DNA from: Streptomycetaceae bacterium
Lineage (GTDB): Bacteria; Actinomycetota; Actinomycetes; Nanopelagicales; Nanopelagicaceae
Direction of reading: 5' to 3'
Assembly (NCBI GenBank): GCA_027483765.1
Contig: JAIXTW010000004.1
Location: 1 to 47,448 of the forward strand
Length of the DNA: 47,448 bases
Part shown: one piece after another, positions 34,923 to 42,974 of the stretch
Numbering within the stretch: the stretch's first letter is position 1
Layout: every line of letters starts with the position of its first letter
Notes under the pieces: generated by a model
What the model saw: the letters and a program-made list of their open reading frames with translations, nothing else
Databases searched by the model: none
What the model was told of the DNA's origin: nothing
Made by a program: the position numbers and the translations under genes

Positions 34923-35723
34923 TTAGAAGAAGTAGAAGTTTGTCCAGGCGCCAGTTGCAACTTGGCGAACGTAGATATCGGCGAAGGCAACGCCTGCAAG
35001 TGAGTACCACGCAAATTGCTGGTGCTTGTGATTAAGCGCTGATACCCAAGTCCATACCTTGTATCGAATTGGGTGCTTTGAGAAATGCTTAAGTCTTCCA
35101 CCAACAGTGTGGCGACATGTGTGGCATGACAATGAGTAGAACCAAAGAAGAGTCGAACTCACTACCAATACGAGCGAACCAACGCTCATATGTCCCCACT
35201 CGCCTTCAACGCTCTTGAAAGAGATGATGGCGTCATAAGTTAGGAATACGTTAAAGACAAGTCCGGCGTAAAAGAACCAGCGGTGTGCATTCTGCAAGAT
35301 AAGTGGTGCGCGTGTTTCACCTGTGTATTTGGTGTGTGGTTCGGCAACTGCACACGCAGGTGGTGAAAGCCAAAATGAGCGGTAGTACGCCTTGCGGTAG
35401 TAGTAACAGGTCATGCGGAAACCAAGTGGGAAGATCAAAATGATGAGGGCTGGTGAAAGTGCGAAGTTAAAAATTTCGGCGCTGACTGGTGTGAAACCAA
35501 AGATTGTTGCTTCAGGCACGCAGGCTTCTGATAAACACGGTGAATAGAAAGGTGAAATCAGGTGATCTTTGTAGTAGTTAGCACCCTCGAAAGCTCTAAA
35601 GGTTGCATAGATAACGAATGAGAAAAGAACTCCGAAAGTAATTGCGGGTTCTAGCCACCACTTATCTGTGCGAAGCGTGCGCTCTTTAATCTTGGCGCGC
35701 GTTGGAGAAAAAACTCCGGACAT
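34923..35723 (-). CDS. sdhC: succinate dehydrogenase membrane anchor (Sdh1-type, single large subunit)
   Basis: 266 residues from ATG 35723 with Shine-Dalgarno GGGGAG; a longer frame begins at 35789 but lacks a ribosome-binding site. About five hydrophobic helices are seen: near residues 30-45, 85-105, 150-170, 180-200 and 240-258. Conserved histidines such as LQNAHRWFF and SCHTCRHTVGG may ligate haem. An extracytoplasmic pair of cysteines occurs in YSPCLSEACVPEA. The single larger anchor, with no separate sdhD, is like mycobacterial Rv0249c of Sdh1. It leads the sdhC-A-B-crcB-crcB operon. Confidence 0.8.
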   Translation of the reverse strand: MSGVFSPTRAKIKERTLRTDKWWLEPAITFGVLFSFVIYATFRAFEGANYYKDHLISPFYSPCLSEACVPEATIFGFTPVSAEIFNFALSPALIILIFPLGFRMTCYYYRKAYYRSFWLSPPACAVAEPHTKYTGETRAPLILQNAHRWFFYAGLVFNVFLTYDAIISFKSVEGEWGHMSVGSLVLVVSSTLLWFYSLSCHTCRHTVGGRLKHFSKHPIRYKVWTWVSALNHKHQQFAWYSLAGVAFADIYVRQVATGAWTNFYFF

Positions 35724-35853
35724 GTCTGCTCCCCTAGTTTTCCCAAAATGGGTTGGTCTAATGAGAGAAGTGTGCGCTTTCATGCGCAAAGTCGCTAGGC
35801 AGTAGCCCGCATATGCCTTATGAAGTCAGCCACAAATAACTCCAGAAATGCAA

Positions 35854-35880
35854 AACCCGCCTCGGTATAAGAGGCGGGTT
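35854..35880 (-). terminator. terminator after tRNA-Ser(UGA)
   Basis: On the minus strand, AACCCGCCTC and GAGGCGGGTT form a perfect 10-bp stem with a 7-nt loop, ending in TTTT (35852-35855). It lies 12 nt downstream of the tRNA. The 312-bp stretch 35724-36035 contains only this terminator, the tRNA and the sdh promoter region. Confidence 0.85.
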
Positions 35881-35892
35881 CGGCGTTACGCG

Positions 35893-35975
35893 CGGAGGAC
35901 GTGGGATTTGAACCCACGAGGCTTTCACCTGCCGGTTTTCAAGACCGGTGCACTCGGCCGCTATGCGAGTCCTCC
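35893..35975 (-). tRNA. tRNA-Ser (anticodon UGA)
   Basis: An 83-nt type II tRNA. Acceptor arms GGAGGAC and GTCCTCC are fully paired, the discriminator is G, the anticodon loop CTTGAAA gives UGA, and the variable arm is about 14 nt. CCA is not encoded (CG follows). It reads UCN codons. It lies downstream of, and in the same direction as, the HAD/serS/pheA genes. Its terminator is at 35854-35880. Confidence 0.94.
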
Positions 35976-36035
35976 GTGGGAGAGATTACCCGAAAGTGGC
36001 CATCTTGAATAATTCAGTGAAAATTCAAGGAGCGC

Positions 36036-36866
36036 TTACGCAGGAAGTTCAAGCAACTGCTCGATGATGATTGCAACACCATCTTCTTCACACGGACCAG
36101 CAATTGCCTTTGCATACTTTGGTCCATCGGGATGACCATCTGCCATTGCAAATGATCGACCGCACCATTCGAGCATTGAGAAGTCATTTGGATTATCGCC
36201 AAATGAAACACATTCAGATGCATCAATACCCAGTCGACCCGCCATCTTTGCCAGAGTTTGTCCCTTTGATACATCTATTGCTGAAATTTCTAACAGTGAG
36301 TCATGTGGGTTTGAATGGGTAACAGTAACTAGTCCAGCTAATTCAGCTGAAGCGATAGCGAGCATCTCATCGGATGTGAGCTCTTGCTGTGAACAGCGCG
36401 CCAAGAGTTTGAGAGAAGGTGAAGTAATTACTTCTTCAATATTTTCTACTCCGATGTTATCTAAACCAACATCCCAACGCGGAATGTAAATTTTTTCTCT
36501 ATGAAAATAGTTATGCGACTCAACAGCAAATGAAATCTGTGGGATTGCAGTGCGTAAACGCTTAACTGCCTCCAAAATGTCTTCGGTGGAGATAAGCCAT
36601 TGTTCGAGAACTTTGTCATTGTGCAGGTCATAGAGCATCGCTCCGTTACCGCAGATAGCTTTACCAATTCCAAATGCTTCCTTGATTTCGGGCATCCAAC
36701 GAGGTGGGCGGCCAGTAACAAAGAAAATCTCAACTCCCATTGAATGCGCCTTGCGAAATGCATCAATAGTTCGCTGAGTGACACTTCCATAGTGGGCGAC
36801 GATTGTTCCGTCGAGATCTGAAGCAATGAGTTTTGGGCGACGCTGAGATTCTTGGTGAACGCTCAT
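36036..36866 (-). CDS. HAD-superfamily Cof-type phosphatase
   Basis: 276 residues. Motif I is [11 protein letters not shown] (nucleophile Asp), motif II is [10 protein letters not shown], the conserved Lys is in [12 protein letters not shown] and motif IV is [13 protein letters not shown]. The large cap between motifs II and III is the type IIB cap of Cof/YidA-like sugar phosphatases. It hydrolyses small phosphorylated metabolites; the substrate is unknown. It overlaps the serS stop by 4 nt, so it is co-expressed with serS and pheA. Confidence 0.88.
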   Translation of the reverse strand: MSVHQESQRRPKLIASDLDGTIVAHYGSVTQRTIDAFRKAHSMGVEIFFVTGRPPRWMPEIKEAFGIGKAICGNGAMLYDLHNDKVLEQWLISTEDILEAVKRLRTAIPQISFAVESHNYFHREKIYIPRWDVGLDNIGVENIEEVITSPSLKLLARCSQQELTSDEMLAIASAELAGLVTVTHSNPHDSLLEISAIDVSKGQTLAKMAGRLGIDASECVSFGDNPNDFSMLEWCGRSFAMADGHPDGPKYAKAIAGPCEEDGVAIIIEQLLELPA

Positions 36867-38131
36867 GCAAGCTCAAACTTTTTTACGCCAAGAAATGGTT
36901 GCAGCGCGGCAGGGACGTTTACGGTGCCATCTGCATTCTGGTGATTCTCTAAAATCGCAACAATCATGCGCGGGATTGCAACAAGAGTGCCGTTAAGCGT
37001 GGCTAGTGCTTTAGTTCCTTCAGAATCTTTGTACCGAATATTGAGTCGACGCGCCTGGAACTCGGTGCAGTTTGAGGTACTTGTTACTTCGCGATACGCA
37101 CCCTGTGTAGGGATCCACGCCTCAATATCAAATTTGCGTGTGGCAGAAGAACCAAGATCACCTGATGCCACATCGATAACCCGAAATGGAATCTCCATCG
37201 CAATCAAGAAATCTTTCTCCCATTGCAGCAACCGAGCATGTTCAGCTTTTGCATCTTCAGGTTTGCAGAATGTAAACATTTCAACTTTATCAAATTGATG
37301 TACCCGAATAATTCCACGCGTATCTTTTCCATAGGTTCCAGCTTCCCGACGGAAGCAAGAGGAATATCCCGCGTAGCGAAGAGGCAACTTATCGGCTGGG
37401 AGTGTTTCATCCATGTGCATTGCAGCCAGTGGCACTTCAGAAGTTCCCACTAAATAAACGTCATCTTTTTCAATTCGATAGACATTCTCAGCTGCTTGCC
37501 CAAGGAATCCAGTTCCCTCCATCGCCGCCGGATTGACCAGCACTGGTGGAATAACCGGTGTGAATCCATTTTTCAGTGCGCTCTGAATTGCGTAATTAAC
37601 AAGTGCAAACTCTAAGAGCGCTCCAACTCCGGTCAGGTAGTAAGAACGAGATCCAGCAACTTTTGCACCGCGCTCAGTATCAATTGCACCCAGTAGCTTT
37701 CCAAGTTCAACATGATCTCTTGGTTCAAAACCATCTTTGCCAAAATCGCGTGGTGTTCCCACATGTTCTATGGTGACGAAATCTTCCTCGCCACCTATAG
37801 GTGCTTCTGTGTCCAATAGGTTTGAAAGTTGCAAAACTAATTGTTTTGTCTGCTCTTCTACCTCAGCGCGCTTGGAATCAGCTGCTTTCACTTTATCTGC
37901 TAACGCTTTCGCATTCTCAAGCAGCGCTGTTTTTTCATCACCTTTGGCAGCGCCCACGCTCTTAGAAAGCGCGTTCTGCTCTTGGCGTAGCGCTTCAAAT
38001 TCTGTTACTGCCGCACGCTTCTTCTCATCGATTGCAAGAATTTGATCTACAAGCTCGACGTTCTCGCCACGACCTTTTTGAGATGCACGTACGACATCAG
38101 GGTTCTCGCGCAAGAACTTGATATCAATCAT
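36863..38131 (-). CDS. serS: seryl-tRNA synthetase
   Basis: 422 residues. The N-terminal tRNA-binding coiled coil (about residues 25-100, heptad-rich [17 protein letters not shown]) is followed by the class II catalytic core. Motif 2 lies in [19 protein letters not shown], and motif 3 follows in the [16 protein letters not shown] region and the C-terminal segment. It charges serine onto tRNA-Ser; two tRNA-Ser genes are present in this window, one of them next to this operon. Its start overlaps the pheA stop by 4 nt. Confidence 0.95.
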   Translation of the reverse strand: MIDIKFLRENPDVVRASQKGRGENVELVDQILAIDEKKRAAVTEFEALRQEQNALSKSVGAAKGDEKTALLENAKALADKVKAADSKRAEVEEQTKQLVLQLSNLLDTEAPIGGEEDFVTIEHVGTPRDFGKDGFEPRDHVELGKLLGAIDTERGAKVAGSRSYYLTGVGALLEFALVNYAIQSALKNGFTPVIPPVLVNPAAMEGTGFLGQAAENVYRIEKDDVYLVGTSEVPLAAMHMDETLPADKLPLRYAGYSSCFRREAGTYGKDTRGIIRVHQFDKVEMFTFCKPEDAKAEHARLLQWEKDFLIAMEIPFRVIDVASGDLGSSATRKFDIEAWIPTQGAYREVTSTSNCTEFQARRLNIRYKDSEGTKALATLNGTLVAIPRMIVAILENHQNADGTVNVPAALQPFLGVKKFELA

Positions 38132-38970
38132 GCCCGTACCTCTCGTGGATAAGACCCCAAAAATCTAATGTCATCGCAGATTTCGCGGAGCTCTTCCACG
38201 GATTTCCCGACTGGCGCATCTTTGATATGGCCTTCGACATCAATGATGAAATGGTAGTGACCAAGTTCGCGACCTGTTGGACGTGACTGGATGAATGTCA
38301 GGTTTACATCGTTCTTCGCAAAGACCTGCAGAATTTCAAGCAGGGCGCCGGCATGGTCAATATCAATGAATACCGCAATTGAGGTGCGGTCATGTCCGGT
38401 CGGCTCTGGCATCCACCCTGGCTTTTGCGCGGCGATAAACCGTGTAACGGCGCCACTGTTATCACCTATGTTTTCGGCAATTACCTCGAGGTTAAAGTGT
38501 GCGGCCGCGACACTTGATGCAATAGCAGCATCAAGATCGCCTCTGCTTACAGCTTCGGCAGCAGCAGATGTCGATGCAGTAGGAACAATTTCTGCGCGCG
38601 GATAATTCTGCGCAATAAATGCGCGGCACTGTGACTCTGCATGAGGATGTGTCCCAATGCGCTTAATTTCTTTAACTCCTGGTTTAACCATCAGCGCAAA
38701 GGTCACCGGAAGCGTAACTTCTCGAGCAATTGTGAGTGGCTCTCCAGTTGCGAGTTCATCAAGAGTGCGAGCGACAACACCTTCTACTGAATTTTCGATT
38801 GGAACAAGAGCGTAATCTGCTTTCCCAGAGCGCACGGCATCAAGAGCGGCGGTGACATTGGCAAAGGGAATTGTTACATCTGAATCAGTTGTGATTGTTT
38901 TCAGTGCAGCTTCGGTAAATGTTCCCACTGGTCCCAAGTAGGCGAAAGTATGGCTGTCTTGGGTACTCAC
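38128..38970 (-). CDS. pheA: prephenate dehydratase
   Basis: 280 residues starting at GTG 38970. The N-terminal catalytic domain starts [18 protein letters not shown] and has the Thr-Arg-Phe motif in [15 protein letters not shown]-terminal ACT domain spans about 195-275. It converts prephenate to phenylpyruvate for phenylalanine synthesis. In the ACT domain the usual ESRP signature reads QSRP ([14 protein letters not shown]), a Glu-to-Gln change at the effector-binding segment. A TATCCT box 6 nt before GTG lies within the end of the upstream gene, suggesting an internal leaderless promoter for pheA-serS-HAD. Confidence 0.92.
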   Translation of the reverse strand: MSTQDSHTFAYLGPVGTFTEAALKTITTDSDVTIPFANVTAALDAVRSGKADYALVPIENSVEGVVARTLDELATGEPLTIAREVTLPVTFALMVKPGVKEIKRIGTHPHAESQCRAFIAQNYPRAEIVPTASTSAAAEAVSRGDLDAAIASSVAAAHFNLEVIAENIGDNSGAVTRFIAAQKPGWMPEPTGHDRTSIAVFIDIDHAGALLEILQVFAKNDVNLTFIQSRPTGRELGHYHFIIDVEGHIKDAPVGKSVEELREICDDIRFLGSYPREVRA

Positions 38971-38973
38971 TGG

Positions 38974-39669
38974 TTAAGGATACCTGAGTACCTCACGTGC
39001 ATGCGCCGGCTTATTTGTGATGAGAATGTCAACGCCCAACTTCTGGCATAACCGAATGTCCTCATCTTTATCAACGGTCCATACATTGAGCGAGCGCCCG
39101 AGTGATCGAATCTTTTTTGCTATCGCTGGCTCGGCACGAAGCTCATTGATTCCTGGTCCGATTGTGGCGGCGGAAGAGAAACGCGCTTGAAACCATGGTG
39201 TGTTTTTATGCATGAGAAATGTTGTACTGATAGTTGGATCAAGTCGGCGAATTTTCTCGACTGCAATCCAACTAAATGACATGACAGAGACCGGAATTTT
39301 GGTAAGCACTTTCTTTTCATGCAACGCCTGAACCAACAACTCTTCAATGCGATTTCCAGAAAAGACTGGGTGCTTGGTCTCTAAGAGCAGACCTTTCTTG
39401 TTGGCGATTGCATAATCTAAGAAATCATCGAGGGTCAGCACCTGCGGATATGCCCGCGATACCTCTTTATATGGCATCTCGGCAATCAGCCCTCGATTAC
39501 CTGCGCGTTCGAGCATCGATGCGTTATGCCACAAGATTGGTACTTCATCCTTGGTAATGCGCAGATCGCATTCGAAACCATCAGCGCCCTGTTCGACCGC
39601 CGCCTCGTAGGCGGCCATGGTGAGTTCTGGAAAATCCGCACTTGCACCGCGGTGCGCGTAGATGAGCAT
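38974..39669 (-). CDS. glycerophosphodiester phosphodiesterase (GDPD)
   Basis: 231 residues of the GDPD/UgpQ TIM barrel. Catalytic His/Arg are in IYAHRGASADFPE, metal ligands Glu-x-Asp in GFECDLRITKDEV, and a second His is at LWHN. The C-terminal VWTVDKDEDI and LGVDILITNKP complete the family pattern. It splits glycerophosphodiesters into glycerol-3-phosphate and an alcohol. No signal peptide is seen, so it acts inside the cell. pheA begins 3 nt downstream. It starts 36 nt from the divergent PP2C phosphatase gene. Confidence 0.9.
   Translation of the reverse strand: MLIYAHRGASADFPELTMAAYEAAVEQGADGFECDLRITKDEVPILWHNASMLERAGNRGLIAEMPYKEVSRAYPQVLTLDDFLDYAIANKKGLLLETKHPVFSGNRIEELLVQALHEKKVLTKIPVSVMSFSWIAVEKIRRLDPTISTTFLMHKNTPWFQARFSSAATIGPGINELRAEPAIAKKIRSLGRSLNVWTVDKDEDIRLCQKLGVDILITNKPAHAREVLRYP
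38977..38982 (-). promoter_or_regulatory. internal -10 box for pheA-serS-HAD (leaderless)
   Basis: TATCCT on the minus strand, then TAACCA (6 nt) and the GTG start of pheA at 38970. It overlaps the last codons of the GDPD gene, so the downstream trio can be transcribed independently. Confidence 0.5.
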
Positions 39670-39676
39670 GAGACCG

Positions 39677-39682
39677 AGAGTA
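39677..39682 (-). promoter_or_regulatory. -10 box of GDPD gene (leaderless)
   Basis: TACTCT on the minus strand, then 7 nt (CGGTCTC) and the ATG at 39669. It is only 10 nt from the opposite-strand -10 box of the phosphatase gene, so the two promoters overlap. Confidence 0.5.
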
Positions 39683-39692
39683 GCAAAGAGAT

Positions 39693-39698
39693 TAGTCT
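39693..39698 (+). promoter_or_regulatory. -10 box of PP2C gene (leaderless)
   Basis: TAGTCT, then 7 nt (TACCCCC) and the ATG at 39706. Its -35 region would lie in the coding start of the divergent GDPD gene. Simultaneous RNA polymerase binding at both promoters is unlikely. Confidence 0.5.
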
Positions 39699-39705
39699 TA
39701 CCCCC

Positions 39706-40482
39706 ATGAGTCAGCTCTACTTCGCAACCGCAGCACGTTCTGCAGTGGGTCTTATCCGAAAGGGCAACGAAGATAGCGCTCTTACGTCACCACATGTCAT
39801 CGCTGTCGCCGACGGAATGGGTGGACATGCAGCTGGAGAAGTTGCATCGAAGATTGCAATTTCTGCACTCGCCGAAATCACAACCGTTATTACTCATCCT
39901 GATATCGATTCTGACTCTGCCGATGATCTCTACGCAGAATCACTTCACACTATTGATGCCGAGATTAAGGGTGCATCTAACGAAAACCCTGAACTCTCAG
40001 GCATGGGCACTACCTTGACCTCACTTTTTATCTCGCAGGAAAAAATTGCGCTGCTCCATATCGGAGACTCACGTGCGTATCGCTTACGGGCAAACTCATT
40101 AGAGCAACTCTCACTGGACCACACGGTGATTCAGGAACTACTTAGCCAAGGAACTATCAGCGAAGCGGATATTGCTACCCATCCACAGCGCTCTGTTCTG
40201 ACTCAAGTCCTGATGGGTGATGGCATCACGCATGCACCACTTCTTATTCTCGAAGGAAAAGTTAAAGATCGCTACCTAGTATGTAGTGACGGATTGAGTT
40301 CTGTCTTGAGCGAGAAAGAGATTAAGTCGTTGATTAAAGGAAAAGATCGAAAAGAAGCTGTCGATGCATTAATCGATGCCACCTACATCAATGGCGCACC
40401 AGATAATGTCACTGTAATCATCGCCGATCTTGTTGAGACAGAACCAGATAACTCGGTACTCACGATTGGCGCTGCCCAATGA
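39706..40482 (+). CDS. pstP: PP2C-family Ser/Thr protein phosphatase (PstP-like)
   Basis: 258 residues from ATG 39706; a longer frame from 39526 runs antisense through the GDPD gene and is not real. PPM/PP2C motifs are all present: GLIRKGNEDSAL, VIAVADGMGGHAAGE, GMGTTLTSL, LLHIGDSRAYRL, VCSDGLSSVL and APDNVTVIIA. It should dephosphorylate PknB and its targets. Unlike mycobacterial PstP, it has no C-terminal membrane helix or extracellular part, so it is soluble. Its stop overlaps the pknB start by 4 nt. Confidence 0.9.
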   Translation: MSQLYFATAARSAVGLIRKGNEDSALTSPHVIAVADGMGGHAAGEVASKIAISALAEITTVITHPDIDSDSADDLYAESLHTIDAEIKGASNENPELSGMGTTLTSLFISQEKIALLHIGDSRAYRLRANSLEQLSLDHTVIQELLSQGTISEADIATHPQRSVLTQVLMGDGITHAPLLILEGKVKDRYLVCSDGLSSVLSEKEIKSLIKGKDRKEAVDALIDATYINGAPDNVTVIIADLVETEPDNSVLTIGAAQ

Positions 40483-42026
40483 TGAATTCATTACTTGGAG
40501 CTCGTTATTTACTAGGAGAGATGATTGGCACTGGCGGAATGGCCGATGTCTACCTCGCCCAAGATCAGCGCTTATCTCGTGAAGTTGCAATCAAAATATT
40601 ACGAAGTGATTTGGCGAAAGATCCACTATTTGTTGCACGATTTAGAAAAGAGGCTAAAGCAGCAGCTGGCCTCAACCACCCAGCAATTGTCGCCGTCTAT
40701 GACTCCGGCGAAGATCCAGCACCGTACATCGTGATGGAACTTGTCTCCGGACATACTCTTCGCGACTTGATCCACGATGGTGAACGACTTCCTTTGCAGC
40801 GAGCCTTAGAAATTGGTGAGGGTGTTCTTGCCGGTCTGGAGTATTCGCACGCACGTCATATTGTTCACCGCGATATCAAACCAGCAAATGTAATGATCAC
40901 CGAAAAAGGTGACGTCAAGGTGATGGACTTTGGAATTGCTCGCGCTATGGATGACCTAGGCGCCACGCTTACGAGTACGTGGAATGTCGTTGGAACTGCG
41001 CAATATCTTTCACCTGAACAAGCTGTCGGTGAGCCAGCAGATTTGCGAAGTGATATCTACTCAACTGGTTGCTTGCTCTTTGAATTACTTTCTGGACAGC
41101 CGCCATTTACTGGAGAAACACCAGTTTCGATTGCCTTTCAACATGCTTCAAGTACTGCGCCACTGATTCGCACCTTACAGCCAGAGCTTCCAGAAGGAAT
41201 CGAAACTATTCTTGCCGTTGCGTTAGCGAAGAAACCAGAAGATCGCTATCAAAGTGCCCAAGCGATGCTCGATGATATTGCTCGAGTACGTGCCGGTGAA
41301 AAAGTTTTAGCAAAGGTTGCAAATCCTCCGGTATTTACTCGCAAATCCGCCCTTATTTACGGTGGCGCCTTCTTCGCAGCAATTGCGCTAGCTATCGGTG
41401 GCTTTCTATTTAGTGGAAACTCAAATAACAACCTCGCTCAAATTCCTAACGTTGTTGGATTAAGTGAGGAACAAGCCCGCGCCCTCTTGAGCCAATACAC
41501 AATCACAATTAGGCGTGCAAACGATGGTGTAATTCCACGCGGCCGGGTCGCGAGTCAAATTCCACTGGCAACAATGAGTGCTCAACCTGGTTCATCGGTT
41601 GTACTCACGATTTCAGATGGGCCGGGAGAAGCGATTGTTCCTGATGATCTCATCGGCATGTCACTGATTGATGCACGTGCAGCACTTACCGCTGTTGGTT
41701 TACTCGTTTCGCAAACCATTGCCGCACCGTCAGATGAGCCACAGGGAACGGTGCTTGATGTCACCCCTGCAGTGGGTTCAGTCACCGATGCTGGCAGTGG
41801 CGTGATTCTCACTATTGCAAGCGGTGAAATCGTTGTTCCTAATTTGATTGGTGTTGAAGCAATCCAAGCTAAAACTTTACTAATCCAAGCTGGATTCCTT
41901 ATTAATGAATTCTTTGACTTTGATTCTGCGCAACCACTTGGTGTAGTTATTCGCCAAGCTCCAGAGGCAGAATCAACTCAGACAATCGGTAAATCGGTAA
42001 CGATTACCATTAACAAACAACCTTAA
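40479..42026 (+). CDS. pknB: membrane Ser/Thr protein kinase with three PASTA domains (PknB-like)
   Basis: 515 residues. The kinase domain (about 8-265) shows glycine loop GTGGMADVYLA, Lys in EVAIKILR, catalytic HRDIKPANVMI and VMDFGIARAMDD. A membrane helix lies at about 288-310. Three extracellular PASTA repeats begin at IPNVVGLSEEQARALL, IVPDDLIGMSLIDARAAL and VVPNLIGVEAIQAKTLL. It senses cell-wall precursors and controls growth and division. It forms an operon with the PP2C gene. The start may be the second of two adjacent ATG codons (40479 or 40482). It ends overlapping the convergent trpG stop. Confidence 0.93.
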   Translation: MMNSLLGARYLLGEMIGTGGMADVYLAQDQRLSREVAIKILRSDLAKDPLFVARFRKEAKAAAGLNHPAIVAVYDSGEDPAPYIVMELVSGHTLRDLIHDGERLPLQRALEIGEGVLAGLEYSHARHIVHRDIKPANVMITEKGDVKVMDFGIARAMDDLGATLTSTWNVVGTAQYLSPEQAVGEPADLRSDIYSTGCLLFELLSGQPPFTGETPVSIAFQHASSTAPLIRTLQPELPEGIETILAVALAKKPEDRYQSAQAMLDDIARVRAGEKVLAKVANPPVFTRKSALIYGGAFFAAIALAIGGFLFSGNSNNNLAQIPNVVGLSEEQARALLSQYTITIRRANDGVIPRGRVASQIPLATMSAQPGSSVVLTISDGPGEAIVPDDLIGMSLIDARAALTAVGLLVSQTIAAPSDEPQGTVLDVTPAVGSVTDAGSGVILTIASGEIVVPNLIGVEAIQAKTLLIQAGFLINEFFDFDSAQPLGVVIRQAPEAESTQTIGKSVTITINKQP

Positions 42027-42652
42027 TTACTTTTCCCAACAACGGGAGATAATCCGACTGCACGCTTAGGTGCATCTTGGTCGCCACATGTCACCAACCA
42101 ATTAGCTAACATCTGATGTCCATGTTCAGTTAAGACTGATTCCGGATGGAATTGCACGCCTTCGATTGGCAAGCTCTTATGTCGAAGTGACATAACTACT
42201 CCGGATTCGGTGCTTCCAGTAATTTCTAAAACTTCTGGAACGGTATCCCGCTCAACTGCAAGTGAGTGATAGCGCGTTGCGGTAAATGGTGATGGTAACT
42301 CTGCAAGAACTCCAGTTGCGTTATGGATCACCTGCGAAGTTTTTCCATGTAAAAGTTCTGGTGCACGTGAAACGGTTGCGCCAAATGCTTCGGCAATTGC
42401 CTGATGGCCAAGGCATACTCCAAATAACGGAATTGAATTCTCTGCGCAGTAATTAATCATTGCGATACTAACGCCGGCCTTCGCAGGAGTACCTGGGCCC
42501 GGGGAGATTAAAACCCCGTCATATCGTGACGCTTCATCGGCTGCGACTTCGTCATTTCGTACCACGGTGCACTCCGCCCCCAATTGCGCGAGATATTGCA
42601 CAAGGTTAAAGACGAACGAGTCGTAGTTATCGACGACGAGGATTTGAGCCAT
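42023..42652 (-). CDS. trpG: anthranilate/aminodeoxychorismate synthase glutamine amidotransferase
   Basis: 209 residues from ATG 42652 (MAQILVVDNYDSFVFNLVQ); an upstream extension to 42778 overlaps crgA and has no similarity to the family. Class I amidotransferase features are ISPGPGTP, catalytic Cys in LFGVCLGHQAIAEAFG, and the His-Glu pair in GVQFHPESVLTEHG. It supplies ammonia for anthranilate or p-aminobenzoate synthesis. In actinobacteria this gene (trpG/pabA) commonly lies next to pknB, as here, away from its large subunit. Which of the two partners it serves cannot be decided from the sequence. Confidence 0.9.
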   Translation of the reverse strand: MAQILVVDNYDSFVFNLVQYLAQLGAECTVVRNDEVAADEASRYDGVLISPGPGTPAKAGVSIAMINYCAENSIPLFGVCLGHQAIAEAFGATVSRAPELLHGKTSQVIHNATGVLAELPSPFTATRYHSLAVERDTVPEVLEITGSTESGVVMSLRHKSLPIEGVQFHPESVLTEHGHQMLANWLVTCGDQDAPKRAVGLSPVVGKSN

Positions 42653-42668
42653 GGTAGTAATTGTGCTG

Positions 42669-42674
42669 TAACCT
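42669..42674 (+). promoter_or_regulatory. -10 box of crgA (leaderless)
   Basis: TAACCT, then TGCCCCC (7 nt) and the crgA ATG at 42682. It lies in the 29-nt space between divergent trpG and crgA. Confidence 0.5.
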
Positions 42675-42681
42675 TGCCCCC

Positions 42682-42948
42682 ATGCCAAAGTCGAAATTGC
42701 GTAAAAAGGTTCAGGAGCAGCACGCTCACGAAGAGCAGGTTCACATCGATGCTGAGTCACCGCTGCTCGAAAGTCCATCGTGGTTAGCCCCAGTAATGAT
42801 TACCAACTTTCTGATTGGCCTCTTCTGGATTGTGATCTTCTACGTGAGCGAAACTCGCTACCCAATCCCCGGCATTGGCGCTTGGAACATGATCATCGGC
42901 TTTAGCTTTATTGCGGTGGGATTCTCGCTCGCAACTAAGTGGCGCTAA
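42682..42948 (+). CDS. crgA: cell division protein CrgA
   Basis: 88 residues from ATG 42682 (MPKSKLRKKVQEQ). A basic/acidic cytoplasmic head is followed by two membrane helices: WLAPVMITNFLIGLFWIVIF, then NMIIGFSFIAVGFSLATKWR. The middle segment with ETRYPIPGIGAWN is the family signature. CrgA is an actinobacterial divisome protein linking FtsZ and peptidoglycan synthesis enzymes. Its position beside trpG and pknB is conserved in Mycobacterium and Streptomyces. The next gene, lldD, starts 26 nt downstream. Confidence 0.9.
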   Translation: MPKSKLRKKVQEQHAHEEQVHIDAESPLLESPSWLAPVMITNFLIGLFWIVIFYVSETRYPIPGIGAWNMIIGFSFIAVGFSLATKWR

Positions 42949-42974
42949 GCAAGAATCGTTAGAGCGCTTCTCCT

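Noticed and set aside
39526-39705. 60-residue N-terminal extension of the PP2C phosphatase
   Set aside because: It lies antisense within the GDPD gene, and the PP2C domain begins right after Met at 39706, which has a well-placed -10 box.
42653-42778. Longer trpG product starting at 42778
   Set aside because: The extra 42 residues have no family similarity and lie antisense to crgA. MAQILVVDNYDSF is the canonical N-terminus.
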